From assembly GCF_001465545.3 (NCBI RefSeq), contig NZ_CP013480.3, forward strand, positions 2,852,001-2,916,000: a stretch of DNA of 64,000 nt, written 5' to 3'. The DNA comes from Pandoraea norimbergensis. Its GTDB lineage: Bacteria > Pseudomonadota > Gammaproteobacteria > Burkholderiales > Burkholderiaceae. Below, piece after piece: positions 20,801 to 28,400 of the stretch; position 1 is the first letter of the stretch, and each line of letters starts with the position of its first letter. The notes under the pieces are model-generated. The model had not been told where the DNA came from. It ran no database searches and was given only the letters and a program-made list of their open reading frames with translations. The translations under genes and the position numbers were made by a program.

Positions 20801-23800
20801 TTCGTCCCCGATCCTTTTTCGCCGGGCGGCAAGCGGCTCTATCGCACGGGGGATCTGGCACGCTGGAAGCACGACGGGACGCTCGAATTCCTCGGCCGTA
20901 CCGATCATCAGGTCAAGATTCGGGGTCACCGCATCGAACTCGGTGAGATTGAAGCGCGTCTGGCGGCATGTGCCAACGTCGGGGCGGCGGTGGTCGTCGC
21001 GCACGAAGGGGCGTCCGGCACGCAACTGGTCGGATACGTGTCGTTGACAGGCGGAGTAGCGGATGCCGATGCGCTGCGGCGGGAATTGGCCGCGCAATTG
21101 CCGGACTACATGGTGCCGGCAATCATCCTCACATTGCCCGCGCTGCCGCTGACCCCCAACGGCAAGATCGACCGCAAGGCCCTGCCTGCACCGGATGTCG
21201 CATCACGACAATTCGCAGCCCCGCGCGCTGGCGACGAGGCGTTGCTCGCGGACATCTGGCGTGACGTGCTGGGCGTCGAGCGCATCGGTCGTGACGATAA
21301 CTTCTTCGCATTGGGCGGCCATTCATTGCAAGCCATGCAGGTCGTTTCGCTGGTGGCCACGAAGCACGCGCGGGCGCTCGCATTGCGCGATGTTTTCGCT
21401 GCGGCGACGTTGTCATCGCTCGCCGAACGCCTTGGGCAAGCCTCGCCGGACAGCGATGCTCCGTTTGGCACTCCGCGAACGCCCGCCGTCATCGCGGCAA
21501 TTCCCCCGCGAGCCGACCGCCAGCGTGCGCCGCTCACGCAGGGTCAGGCGCGTCTCTGGTTCCTTTGGCAGCTTGATCCGTCGAGTGCCGCGTATCACAT
21601 GACAGGGGCGTTCCGTCTCGATGGGCAACTCGACACGCGGGCGCTGGAACTCGCCGTGGCCGACGTCGTCAAGCGTCATGACGTGCTGCACAGCCACTTC
21701 GAGGCAGTCGACGACACGCCGTGGCAGGTTGTAGATGCCGCCGATGCGTTCGGCTGGGCAGTCGAAGACCTTGAACACAGTGGCGCCGCGCTCAATGAGC
21801 GTCTTCAGGCACTGTCCTCCCGACCGATCGACCTGACGCATGGGCCGATCCTTCGGGTGACGCTGCTGCGTCTCGGCGCCACCTCGCATGTTCTGCACTT
21901 CGTGACGCATCACATCGTTGCCGACGAGTGGTCGGTCGGGGTACTGGCGCGGGACTTCGGCAATGCCTACACGGCACGGCTGGCGGGCGACGAACCCGCC
22001 TTCACGCCACTGGCAGCGCAGTACGGTGACTTTGCCGCATGGCATCGCGAATGGCTCGACGACGCGCGCGAGTCGGCACAACTGGCTTATTGGCGAGGCC
22101 GTCTGGGTGAGGAGCACCCGGTACTGGAATTGCCGGTGGCACGCAAACGGACCGGCTTGCGCGCCGATCGCGGGGCACGCATCACCGCCGAGTTGCCGGG
22201 CGATGTGAGCCATCGGGTCCGTGCGCTGGCGCGCCGTCATGGCACGACACCGTTCACGGTGCTGCTGAGCGCGTGGCAACTCACGCTCTCCCGTTATGCG
22301 GCGCAGAAGGACGTACGCGTGGGCGTGCCAGTGGCCGGACGTGTACACCCGGCCACCGACGATCTCGTCGGCTTCTTCGTCAACACGCTCGTTATCCGCA
22401 GCGAGTTGAACGGCCTGCAAACCCTCAGCGACCTGCTCGCGCAGACGCGCGACCGCATGATCGAAGCGCAAGCGCATCAGGACGTGCCGTTCGCGGGCGT
22501 TGTCGAGGCACTGCAAACACAGCGCAGCTTGAGCCACACGCCGCTGTTTCAGGTGATGTTCAATTACGGTGCCCGTGCCGACAAGCCGACGTCGTTACCG
22601 GGGGTTCAATTTGGGCTGCTGGCCAACGAAGCCGCCACCGCCCGGTTCGATCTGGTCCTCAACGTCTTTGAAGATGATGCGTTTGGTCTGTCGCTGACTT
22701 ACGCGTGCGACATTTTCGAACGGGACACCGTTGGCGAGATGCTCTCGGGTTACCGCGCCGTGCTCGACCGGCTGGTCCGGGACGAAGCGATGCCGGTACC
22801 GCCGGAGGTTGCGCTGGGCGACGTGCGTCTGATCGACGCCCCCGAGCCTGTCAATGCTAAGCAGGGATGCAGCAGTGCAGCCGACAAGCCGTGGCGCCCG
22901 GTCACGCAGACGTTGATCGAAACGGCGCGCTCGCACGCCGGCAAGAACGCTGTTCACTGTGAAGGCGAATACCTGACGTACGCCGAGCTCGACGCATGGT
23001 CAGAGCGGATTGCCCGGCGGCTCATCGCCTCCGGCGTGAAGCACGAGGAACGGGTGGGGCTGTGCCTGCGGCGGTCTGCGGCGGTAGTGCCCGCGCTAAT
23101 CGGCGTGCTGCGGGCCGGTGCCGCGTTCGTGCCGCTCGACCCGGAGTATCCGGCCGACCGTCTGGCTTACATGATGGAAGATGCGGGCGTCTCCCGCGTG
23201 TTGACTGACGCCGACACCCGCGAGGCGCTGGCAGCGCTGTTTGTGCAGCGCGATGCGATTGATATCGACCAACTCCGGCCGACACAGGGTAAAAGTGAAA
23301 ACGATTCGCGGCGGGGTATCGATGTGCTCGCTGCCATACACGGCGACCAACTGGCTTACGTCATCTACACGTCGGGCTCGACCGGACGTCCGAAGGGTGT
23401 GGCCGTCAGCCATCGCAGCCTCGCGCTGCATCTGAATGACTTCATCACGACGTACGGCATTACTCCCTCGGATCGCCAGTTGCAGTCGTCAACCATCAAC
23501 TTCGACGTGGCGCTGCATGAAATGCTGCCTTCGCTCATGCGGGGCGGCAGCATCGAAATGCGCGGTGCGAAGCCGTGGGATCTCGCGACCACCAATCGCC
23601 AACTGGTCGCGCAGCAAGTGACGTTCGCCCGGATTCCAACGGCGTACTGGCAGCAATGGCTGCACGAGCCGCCTGACCCGGCGTCGCTCGCCTTGCGTCA
23701 AATTACCGTCGGCGGTGAAGGCTTGCCCGGTGATGCTCTGCGGCAATGGCGCAACGGACCGCTCGCTCACATCCGCCTGGACAATCTCTACGGACCGACG

Positions 23801-25483
23801 GAGACCACCGTCGCCTGCATGTATCGGCCCACGCAGGACGCGGATTGTGCGCAATCCATCGTGTCCATCGGCGGCCCGTATCCGTCGCGCGACGTCTATG
23901 TCTGTGACGACGCGGGCAATGCGCTGCCTGCCGGTGCGCTCGGCGAGCTATGCATCGGCGGTGAAACACTGGCCCGGGGCTATCTTGGCCGCGCGTCGCT
24001 CACGGCTGAGAAATTTGTTCCGGACCCACACCGTAACGACGGCGCACGCCTATACCGATCCGGCGACCTTTGCCGTCAGCGCCCGGACGGGACCATCGAC
24101 TTCCTCGGCCGTATGGACCAGCAAGTGAAGCTGCGTGGTTTCCGGATTGAACTGGGCGAGGTCGAGTCTGCGCTGCGCAGCGTTCCGGGCGTGCGAGAAG
24201 CCGTAGCCGAACTGCGCGGGCAGGGCGACGAGCGGCAACTGGTGGGCTACGTCACCGGTGATTCCTCGCTGGCCGATACCGGCTCGCTGCGCGAAGCGCT
24301 TCAGACACGTTTGCCCGGATTCATGATCCCGGGGGCGTTCGTACGGCTTGATGCGTTGCCGTTGATGCCCAACGGTAAGCTCAACCGCGCCGCGTTGCCG
24401 GAACCGACCGTGCGCAAAGCAGACGAGACGGCCCAAGGGCCGATGACACCTACGGAGTCGATGTTGTTCGACGTCTGGCGCGACACCCTCGGGCGCGACG
24501 GCTTCGACCGGCACGACAACTTCTTCGCCATCGGTGGCGATTCTCTTGCGGCGCTCAAGGTCGCCACTAACGCGCAACGTCGCGGCTTCGCCCATTTCTC
24601 ACTGGAAGGGTTGTTCGCGCATCCGACGATTGCCGGGCTGGCGTCGTGGCTGGACGAGACCACGCAAGGGCGACCGGCCAATATCGTCACGCTCAACCGT
24701 TCTTCGGCGACCACGCAACTGTTCGCGATTCACCCCGGATACGGCCTCGTCGGCGAGTATCGGCCGCTGGCCAGCGCGCTGGATGACGTGGCACAGGTGC
24801 ACGGCGTGCAATCCCCGATGTACACGGACGCCACATGGGCCCCCGCTTCGCTTCGGATGCTCGCAGAGGACTACGCGACGGCGATTCGCCACGTGCAGCC
24901 CAATGGCCCGTACCGTTTGCTGGGCTGGTCGAGCGGCGCGGCCATCGCGCGTCACGTGGCGGGCGTACTCGTGGAACAAGGGGAGTCCGTCGACTTCTTA
25001 GGCAGCGTGGATGGCGAAGCACCCCAAAATGCTGCATCGTCTGCTGAACCCGCGACTACCGTCGATATCACACAGGCCATGCAGGTCAATGACGCAGAGA
25101 TCGATCGTTTGCTGGCCGCCATGCACTCCGACGCCGGGCGTTGGCAGGGTGTAGTGCCTGAAGGCGACGACGCACGGCAATGGCCCGCCACCGTACTGCG
25201 CATCGGCAAGCACTTCGACGCGGTGTCGGCGAGCGGGCACGACGCGGCGCCATTGCCGGTGCCGATGCACCTTTGGCTCGCACGCCGCGACGGTGACACG
25301 ACGAATGCACTCGATGCAATCGCCGCAACTCGTGCGTGGCGGGAACAAGCCGGACACGTCACCGTCGAGACCTTCGATACCGATCACACCGGCATCGTGC
25401 GTCATCCGGATTTCATTGCGTCGCTGCATCGTGCGATCAGCTCGCTGCATCAACAGAACACCTCGGCTGGCAATCACTCATGA
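11804..25483 (+). CDS. Four-module NRPS (C-A-PCP)x4-TE, siderophore chain completion
   Basis: 4559 residues; ATG 11804 is preceded by GGAGG (11791-11795). Module 1: C (HHLISDA, 12353-12373), A pocket DILQLGMIWK (glycine-like), PCP Ser 14975. Module 2: C (HHIVADG, 15548), A pocket DGEDHGTVTK (two acidic positions, basic-type substrate), PCP Ser 18176. Module 3: C (HHIVADG, 18746), A pocket DILQLGLIWK (glycine), PCP Ser 21323. Module 4: C with HHIVADE (21908-21928), A pocket DVHRTGLVAK (not confidently assigned), PCP Ser 24542. A thioesterase follows (about 24690-25450) with nucleophile Ser 24929 in GWSSG and a late DTDHTG histidine, which releases the product by hydrolysis or cyclisation. No epimerisation, methylation or oxidase domain is present. 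Pocket readings are manual alignments to GrsA. Its stop overlaps the acylase start by four bases. Confidence 0.95.
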   Translation: MAMEDLDRALLELLMLDTQASAASDSESERESTGHLAALHAEPAPPLAAVPLSFAQRRLWMAQQFAPDDDAYHVARIFRLSGGTAIDANAVEQAIRTVIARHDVLRTAFAMHDGEPSQTVLSEVPFAMTRLDWRNLPASDIDTRVAAFASESARTPFDLAAAPLLRVSWIDLPDRQHVLAVTMHHLISDAVSNDVWAREFAQTYLAVVQGTDPMAALPSLAIQYADYAQRQHAGLISGRWQAALDGWRRDLADEYGPLQLPAPLAREPGVRRGVLRHPLDASRHAALTAWSQQAGVTPFVTLLTLWQMTLRRYHGEGDFLIGVPVDGRHVPGTPDLIGCFVGTQVYRASHRPAQSLRTCVDDVNRTRVAALDRLDVPFELALDAARRSGGSIFQTMFNFSQSDAAPQLRVGDVQVDVLTLANDTPQFDLTLAVDWHRLGADLDLEYDRDHVDGALVHALLDDVGHWLDALVSTPDRATGAVVLTQRASVHLEADRLPDEVEAAAHDARLDPVPVRIASRAAQDSSRLAVVCGESRLTYGELLHRADALARRLIADGAGPDTCVGVALERSVDMVVAVLGVLRAGAAYVPLDPEYPAERLAYIVADSGLLRIVTCPEVATRLAFPAEIRTFEVMSADIPANEEEVAAEAPNVTVLPEHLAYVIYTSGSTGRPKGVMVRHAALSSFIASLRERPGLTAEDRWVAVTSLSFDIAALELYLPLVTGAQLIVADKHTTRDGVALSRLLTDSRATVLQATPATWRMLLDVEVHATSAGGSTRQALQGLKGLCGGEALPPDLAQSLLARGVALWNMYGPTETTIWSLIARVEGDKTTLGAPIRATQAWVLDASLNETPTGVPGELYLGGEGLARGYWQRASLTAERFVPHPFAAEGARLYRTGDLVRRRADGDIEFIGRIDQQVKIRGFRIELGEIEAGLLACDGVREAVVTAHSGPAGVRLVGYVTALPGTQPDEAALRRAIGRTLPDYMVPGRVLVIPAMPLTPNGKIDRRALPVPQQSDTAYEAPTGNIETRLADAWRSVLRLADDTPIGRDDNFYALGGDSILTLRGVAHAAAAGVASTPRQWFEAATLRALAASVTHDVSPQSRPEMLVREDGRLCVAASHAQQRQWFLWALQPESSAYHITGAMRLKGALDANAVRQAFASMVARHEVLRTTFSDKTVDGDDTDLLQIVHADLPFEWQHVAVATQEEANHRAQAFNDAPFDLRTGPLLRVAVLALPGEPVAEHILLVAMHHIVADGWSIDIVLREFVAGYQAAVAGQAPDLPALTLQYADVAAWQRGRLAAGEQQRQLDWWRAALGEGETAPVLMLPSDHPREPLAQYTESSVPFSLPPALTAGVRELAAAHRATPFMIVLAAFQLLLSRHSGLRDIRVGVPIAGRELPESAPLIGLFMNTQVLRGRLDASQTVAELVDRTRTHVLEASAHQALPFEALVEALAPERSLTHMPLFQVLLNYQRDDASAVQALDGLHVERYLPRTRAAQFELTLSAHELASGGLTGSFDYARELFAPETMARLCGQFVSLLATFVAAPDTRLGDLAILTGDAHERLVEHGETRLALETFLPVHRCFEAHVAGDADAPVLVHDGVTLSRGALDARANRLAHHLIALGVKPDTRVGVALTRSVDMIVGILAVLKAGGAYVPLDPDYPPQRLADMLEDSGAVLVLGHTASSHVALPEGALRVDVDAPLNTPDTSPDVPLLPAHLAYVIYTSGSTGKPKGVALSHGALAAQARVWASLCQLSATDRVLQFSTMNFDGFVEQLFPALHVGAAVVLRGPQLWSADEFVANVARDGVTVVDLPTAYWNVLVQSLDEDFGHRSDAVPLAQVRQLHVGGEAMSAQGLRRWRDHAHLRHIRLLNTYGPTEAAVTASAWVASDEADGTASGVPIGRALQGRRLYVVTPEMTLAPQGAIGELLIGGDLLARGYLDRAAQTADRFVPDPFGAPGSRAYRTGDLVRWRADGQLDYVGRVDFQVKIRGFRVELGEIESALLAQPGVREAVVTAFESDAGTRLAAYVTGQGGRTPDATALRAALEAALPAPLVPSAIMPLDALPMTPGGKLDRRALPAPSFEQHAYVAPIGERESALAEVWAEVLGLARVGRNDNFFSLGGDSILVLRVVARAASRGIAVSPRQMFVHRSLAALASGSLEMSEAALPPIARTRQSRSALPMSHAQRRLWFLWHLQPDSSAYHVAGGIGLRGTLNETAVRHAFRDIVAQHEVLRTTFEVPEGATEAVQVVHDLPDFAWQVFDAHPDDAPARAQAFTDAPFDLQRGPLLRVGVLRLVGAASDADTADYVLLIAMHHIVADGWSVGVLLDAFVAAYTAHCLAGAETLALARTELPVQYGDYAAWQRETFDGAERDRQLGYWRTVLGHVHPVTDLPHDHPRLPTGVYKAARHLFQLDSASVTAVREAARRHGVTPYVLLLSAFQALLHRWCAQDEIRVGVPVSGRDQPEVANLIGVFINTLVMRADFPARMRVAELVSMIGERTQQALDHQTLPFDSLVDALSPTRSVSHTPLFQVMFNHQREDYRVLRDLPGLTTHHFDTGGEAAQFELTLNVSEASDGAIAGSFTYARELFEASTMARLSSQYETMLSALCASDDALIDDIALVDAEATAQLDAWGVATDDFAADAPVHVRIAAQARRTPNAIAVRGDDDSLTYAALERRSNQLAHALIARGVGPDVPVAIALERGAGMLVALLGVLKAGGCYVPLDPAYPAERLRYMLDHSGVTRLITQSSLQATLPLTAGSEYLLLDAFDGGPYAYTAPDVQVGADHLAYVIYTSGSTGKPKGVMVRHGGLSNFLSSLAQRPGLAAGDRWIAVTSLSFDIAALELFLPLTLGAQVIVASRETARDGFALAALLQESGATVLQSTPATWRMLLAVDQPWPALRALCGGEALPPDLADALRARGCELWNLYGPTETTIWSMLGRVVGKPVLGNVIAGTQARVLDARLQPVPPGVAGELYLGGSGLARGYFGRADLSAERFVPDPFSPGGKRLYRTGDLARWKHDGTLEFLGRTDHQVKIRGHRIELGEIEARLAACANVGAAVVVAHEGASGTQLVGYVSLTGGVADADALRRELAAQLPDYMVPAIILTLPALPLTPNGKIDRKALPAPDVASRQFAAPRAGDEALLADIWRDVLGVERIGRDDNFFALGGHSLQAMQVVSLVATKHARALALRDVFAAATLSSLAERLGQASPDSDAPFGTPRTPAVIAAIPPRADRQRAPLTQGQARLWFLWQLDPSSAAYHMTGAFRLDGQLDTRALELAVADVVKRHDVLHSHFEAVDDTPWQVVDAADAFGWAVEDLEHSGAALNERLQALSSRPIDLTHGPILRVTLLRLGATSHVLHFVTHHIVADEWSVGVLARDFGNAYTARLAGDEPAFTPLAAQYGDFAAWHREWLDDARESAQLAYWRGRLGEEHPVLELPVARKRTGLRADRGARITAELPGDVSHRVRALARRHGTTPFTVLLSAWQLTLSRYAAQKDVRVGVPVAGRVHPATDDLVGFFVNTLVIRSELNGLQTLSDLLAQTRDRMIEAQAHQDVPFAGVVEALQTQRSLSHTPLFQVMFNYGARADKPTSLPGVQFGLLANEAATARFDLVLNVFEDDAFGLSLTYACDIFERDTVGEMLSGYRAVLDRLVRDEAMPVPPEVALGDVRLIDAPEPVNAKQGCSSAADKPWRPVTQTLIETARSHAGKNAVHCEGEYLTYAELDAWSERIARRLIASGVKHEERVGLCLRRSAAVVPALIGVLRAGAAFVPLDPEYPADRLAYMMEDAGVSRVLTDADTREALAALFVQRDAIDIDQLRPTQGKSENDSRRGIDVLAAIHGDQLAYVIYTSGSTGRPKGVAVSHRSLALHLNDFITTYGITPSDRQLQSSTINFDVALHEMLPSLMRGGSIEMRGAKPWDLATTNRQLVAQQVTFARIPTAYWQQWLHEPPDPASLALRQITVGGEGLPGDALRQWRNGPLAHIRLDNLYGPTETTVACMYRPTQDADCAQSIVSIGGPYPSRDVYVCDDAGNALPAGALGELCIGGETLARGYLGRASLTAEKFVPDPHRNDGARLYRSGDLCRQRPDGTIDFLGRMDQQVKLRGFRIELGEVESALRSVPGVREAVAELRGQGDERQLVGYVTGDSSLADTGSLREALQTRLPGFMIPGAFVRLDALPLMPNGKLNRAALPEPTVRKADETAQGPMTPTESMLFDVWRDTLGRDGFDRHDNFFAIGGDSLAALKVATNAQRRGFAHFSLEGLFAHPTIAGLASWLDETTQGRPANIVTLNRSSATTQLFAIHPGYGLVGEYRPLASALDDVAQVHGVQSPMYTDATWAPASLRMLAEDYATAIRHVQPNGPYRLLGWSSGAAIARHVAGVLVEQGESVDFLGSVDGEAPQNAASSAEPATTVDITQAMQVNDAEIDRLLAAMHSDAGRWQGVVPEGDDARQWPATVLRIGKHFDAVSASGHDAAPLPVPMHLWLARRDGDTTNALDAIAATRAWREQAGHVTVETFDTDHTGIVRHPDFIASLHRAISSLHQQNTSAGNHS

Positions 25484-28400
25484 CATTTCGCTTCAACCGT
25501 CCGGATCGTCATCGCCATGCCAGCGCACGCATCGTGCTGGGCGCGCTCTGTCTTGCCGTGCTGGGTGGCTGCGCGGCAGACGCGTCGCACTCGCCAGCGG
25601 TGGCAGGTAGTGCGGAGCCACAGCGTTATCGCGCACAAATCGAGCGGACGACGGACGGCATGCCGCATATCGTCGCCGATGATTGGGGAAGCCTAGGCTG
25701 GGGCGCCGCGTATGTGCAGGCACAGGACGACCTCTGCACGATGGCGCAGTCGTTCGTCACGTATCGGGGCGAACGATCGCGCTACTTTGGCGCAAAGGGC
25801 ACACAACCGACCGATTCGACGCTGGGTGACATCGACAATCTGGATTCCGATGTCTTCTTCCGACTGGTGGCCGACGACGCGCGGCTACAGGCCTACCGCG
25901 AGGCCCAGACGCCGCAATTCCGTGAACTGGTCGATGGCTTTGCCGCGGGCTACAACCGCTATCTTCAAGACTGGCAACGCAACAAGACCGCGCCGTCGCA
26001 CGCGGCTTGCCGCAGCGAACCGTGGGTGACGGCTATTTCACCAGACGACGTCTACCGGCGTTTGTTCGCCGCCAATCTCGCGGGCGGCATGGCGCGATTC
26101 GCAGGCCGAGTGGCGAGCGCGATGCCGCCGGGAAAAACGTCAGGGGTACTGCAACCGCAAGGCAGCACATCGCCGGTCGAGAAGCTTGCATTGCGTGAAG
26201 GGGAGCTCGACGTCGGCGGCGGGCGGGGTATCGGCAGTAACGCACTCGCGTTCGGCGCGCAGGGCAGCGCAGGCGCGCAGTCAGTATTGCTCGGCAACCC
26301 GCACTGGTTCCTCGAAGGACCCGACCGTTTCTATCAGATGCGATTGACCGTGCCGGGCCAACTCGACGTCAGCGGCGTGTCGTTTCTGGGCGTTCCCGTG
26401 GTCATGATCGGCTTCAACCACGACATCGCGTGGACGCACACGGTGTCCGCCGCGCGACGTTTCGGCTTGTTTCAGTTGTCTCTCGCGCCGAACTCGGACA
26501 CCACTTATCTGGTCGACGGCAAACCTGTCGCCATGACACCCGTCACCATTACGGTCCCGGTCCGTGAGGCCGACGGCACAGTGCACCCCCGAAGCCGCAC
26601 GCTCTACCGCACGGCGCTGGGGCCGGTCGTCAATCTCGGTGCGATGTCGCCCGCGTTGCAGTGGCGGGCCGGTGCGGATGGAAAGCCCGGTCAGGCGTTC
26701 GTGATTCGAGACATCAATGCCGACAACTACCGGGTGTTCGCGAACTTCCTTGCGTGGGGCCGTGCGACGTCGCTCGACGATTTCGTCGGAATTGCTCGCA
26801 GGGAGGCCGCAACGCCGTGGGTCAACACGGTCGCGATTGGCCGCGACGATCCGCGAGTGTGGTTTGGTGACGTCGGCGCGGTGCCGAACGTGCCCGACGC
26901 GCTGGCAGCACAATGCACACCGCCGCTCGGCAAGGCGTTCGCCGCGCAGGCGCCGGGCGTGCCGTTCCTTGATGGATCACGTTCGGCCTGCGGCTGGCAG
27001 TCCAGCCCGAAGGCTGCCCAAGCGGGGGCGTTGCCCGCCGACGCGATGCCGCAGTTGTTCCGCCACGATTACGTCGCGAACATGAACAACACGCACTGGA
27101 TCGTCAACCCCGCGCAGCCACTGACCGGCTTTGCCGCTGTGACAGGCGGTGAGCGCTCGGAAATGGGGTTGCGGCCACGGCTGGGCTTCCGACTGGCCGA
27201 CCAACGCATTCATGGCAGCGACGGCCTCGGCGCGCCCGGGGCAACGGCCGACAGCGTCGCACGCGCTGCGCTCGACGCACGTTCGATGTCCGCGCTTCTG
27301 TTCAAATCGCAGGCGGTGGCAAGCGCCTGCAAGCCCGACGGCGGTCGTCAGATTGTGTCGGTACAACCCATCGAAAAGGATCGCAACGCAACGCCAGCGC
27401 GAGATGTCGACATTGCCGAAGCGTGCCGCGTGTTGCAACGCTGGGACAACACCGCTGGTCCGTTCGCGCAGGGTGCCGTGCTGTGGGATGCATGGTGGGC
27501 ACAAATCAAATCGGTTCCGGAAGACAAACGGTTTGCGGTGCCGTTCGACCCGCAGCGTCCGCTCGACACCCCCGACACGCTGAATGTCGACGGCAAGACG
27601 CTCGCCAACTGGCTCGGCATTGCGGTGTTGCGGCTGCGGGAGGGTGGTTTCACGCCGGACGTGGAAACCGGCTCCGCTATGTACGCAGTGCGCAACGGTG
27701 TGCGGATTCCGTGGTTCGGCGGCTGCGACGACGAGGGCTATTTCACCTCGGGCTGCAATAGCGACGCCCGCATTGAGAACGGTGCGCTCAAGATCGACGC
27801 GCACGCGTTCTCGAACAGCTATCTGCAAGTGGTCACGTTCGGTGCGAACGGCGGACCGGTGGACGCGCGCACGCTCATGGCGGGCTCACAGTCGGATGAC
27901 CCGGCCTCGGCGCACTTCGCCGACGGCACGTTGCGCTACAGCAAGCAGGCATGGGTTGCCCGTCCGCTCGACACCACACGCACCGTTGACGGCGCACTTT
28001 GGCTCGACAGTACACAAGCAACACCGACATTGTTGTCGAATATGCCGAAGGGGAAAGACATCCCGGCGCGTTGGGGAGCCTTGTCAAAGCAGGGGATGCC
28101 AGCGCGCGAAGCCAGTGAACTGCTTGGCACGTCCGAAGCGGAACTCGTGGCCGCAGAGCAGGGTAGTGGGGTCGTCCCCCTGCGTGTCGCGCCCTCGGAT
28201 TTGCGGGCAATGCTCGCCAGACTTCACCGATTGGGGCGCATCGAGGTGATGGTGCGCACGGAGCATGGCATTGCCGAGCAGGTCATCCGTTCGCCGAAGC
28301 CCCTCTTTGACGCGAGCGGCAAGGCGACCGGTGCACTGGACATGACGGTCGATGCGTCGCGCTGGGCATCCGCGTATGCCGTCACACGCTACTACGGCCC

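Noticed and set aside
25336..25479. Earlier start for the acylase inside the NRPS thioesterase
   Set aside because: It would bury the lipoprotein signal; the ATGA overlap at 25480 is typical of coupled genes.
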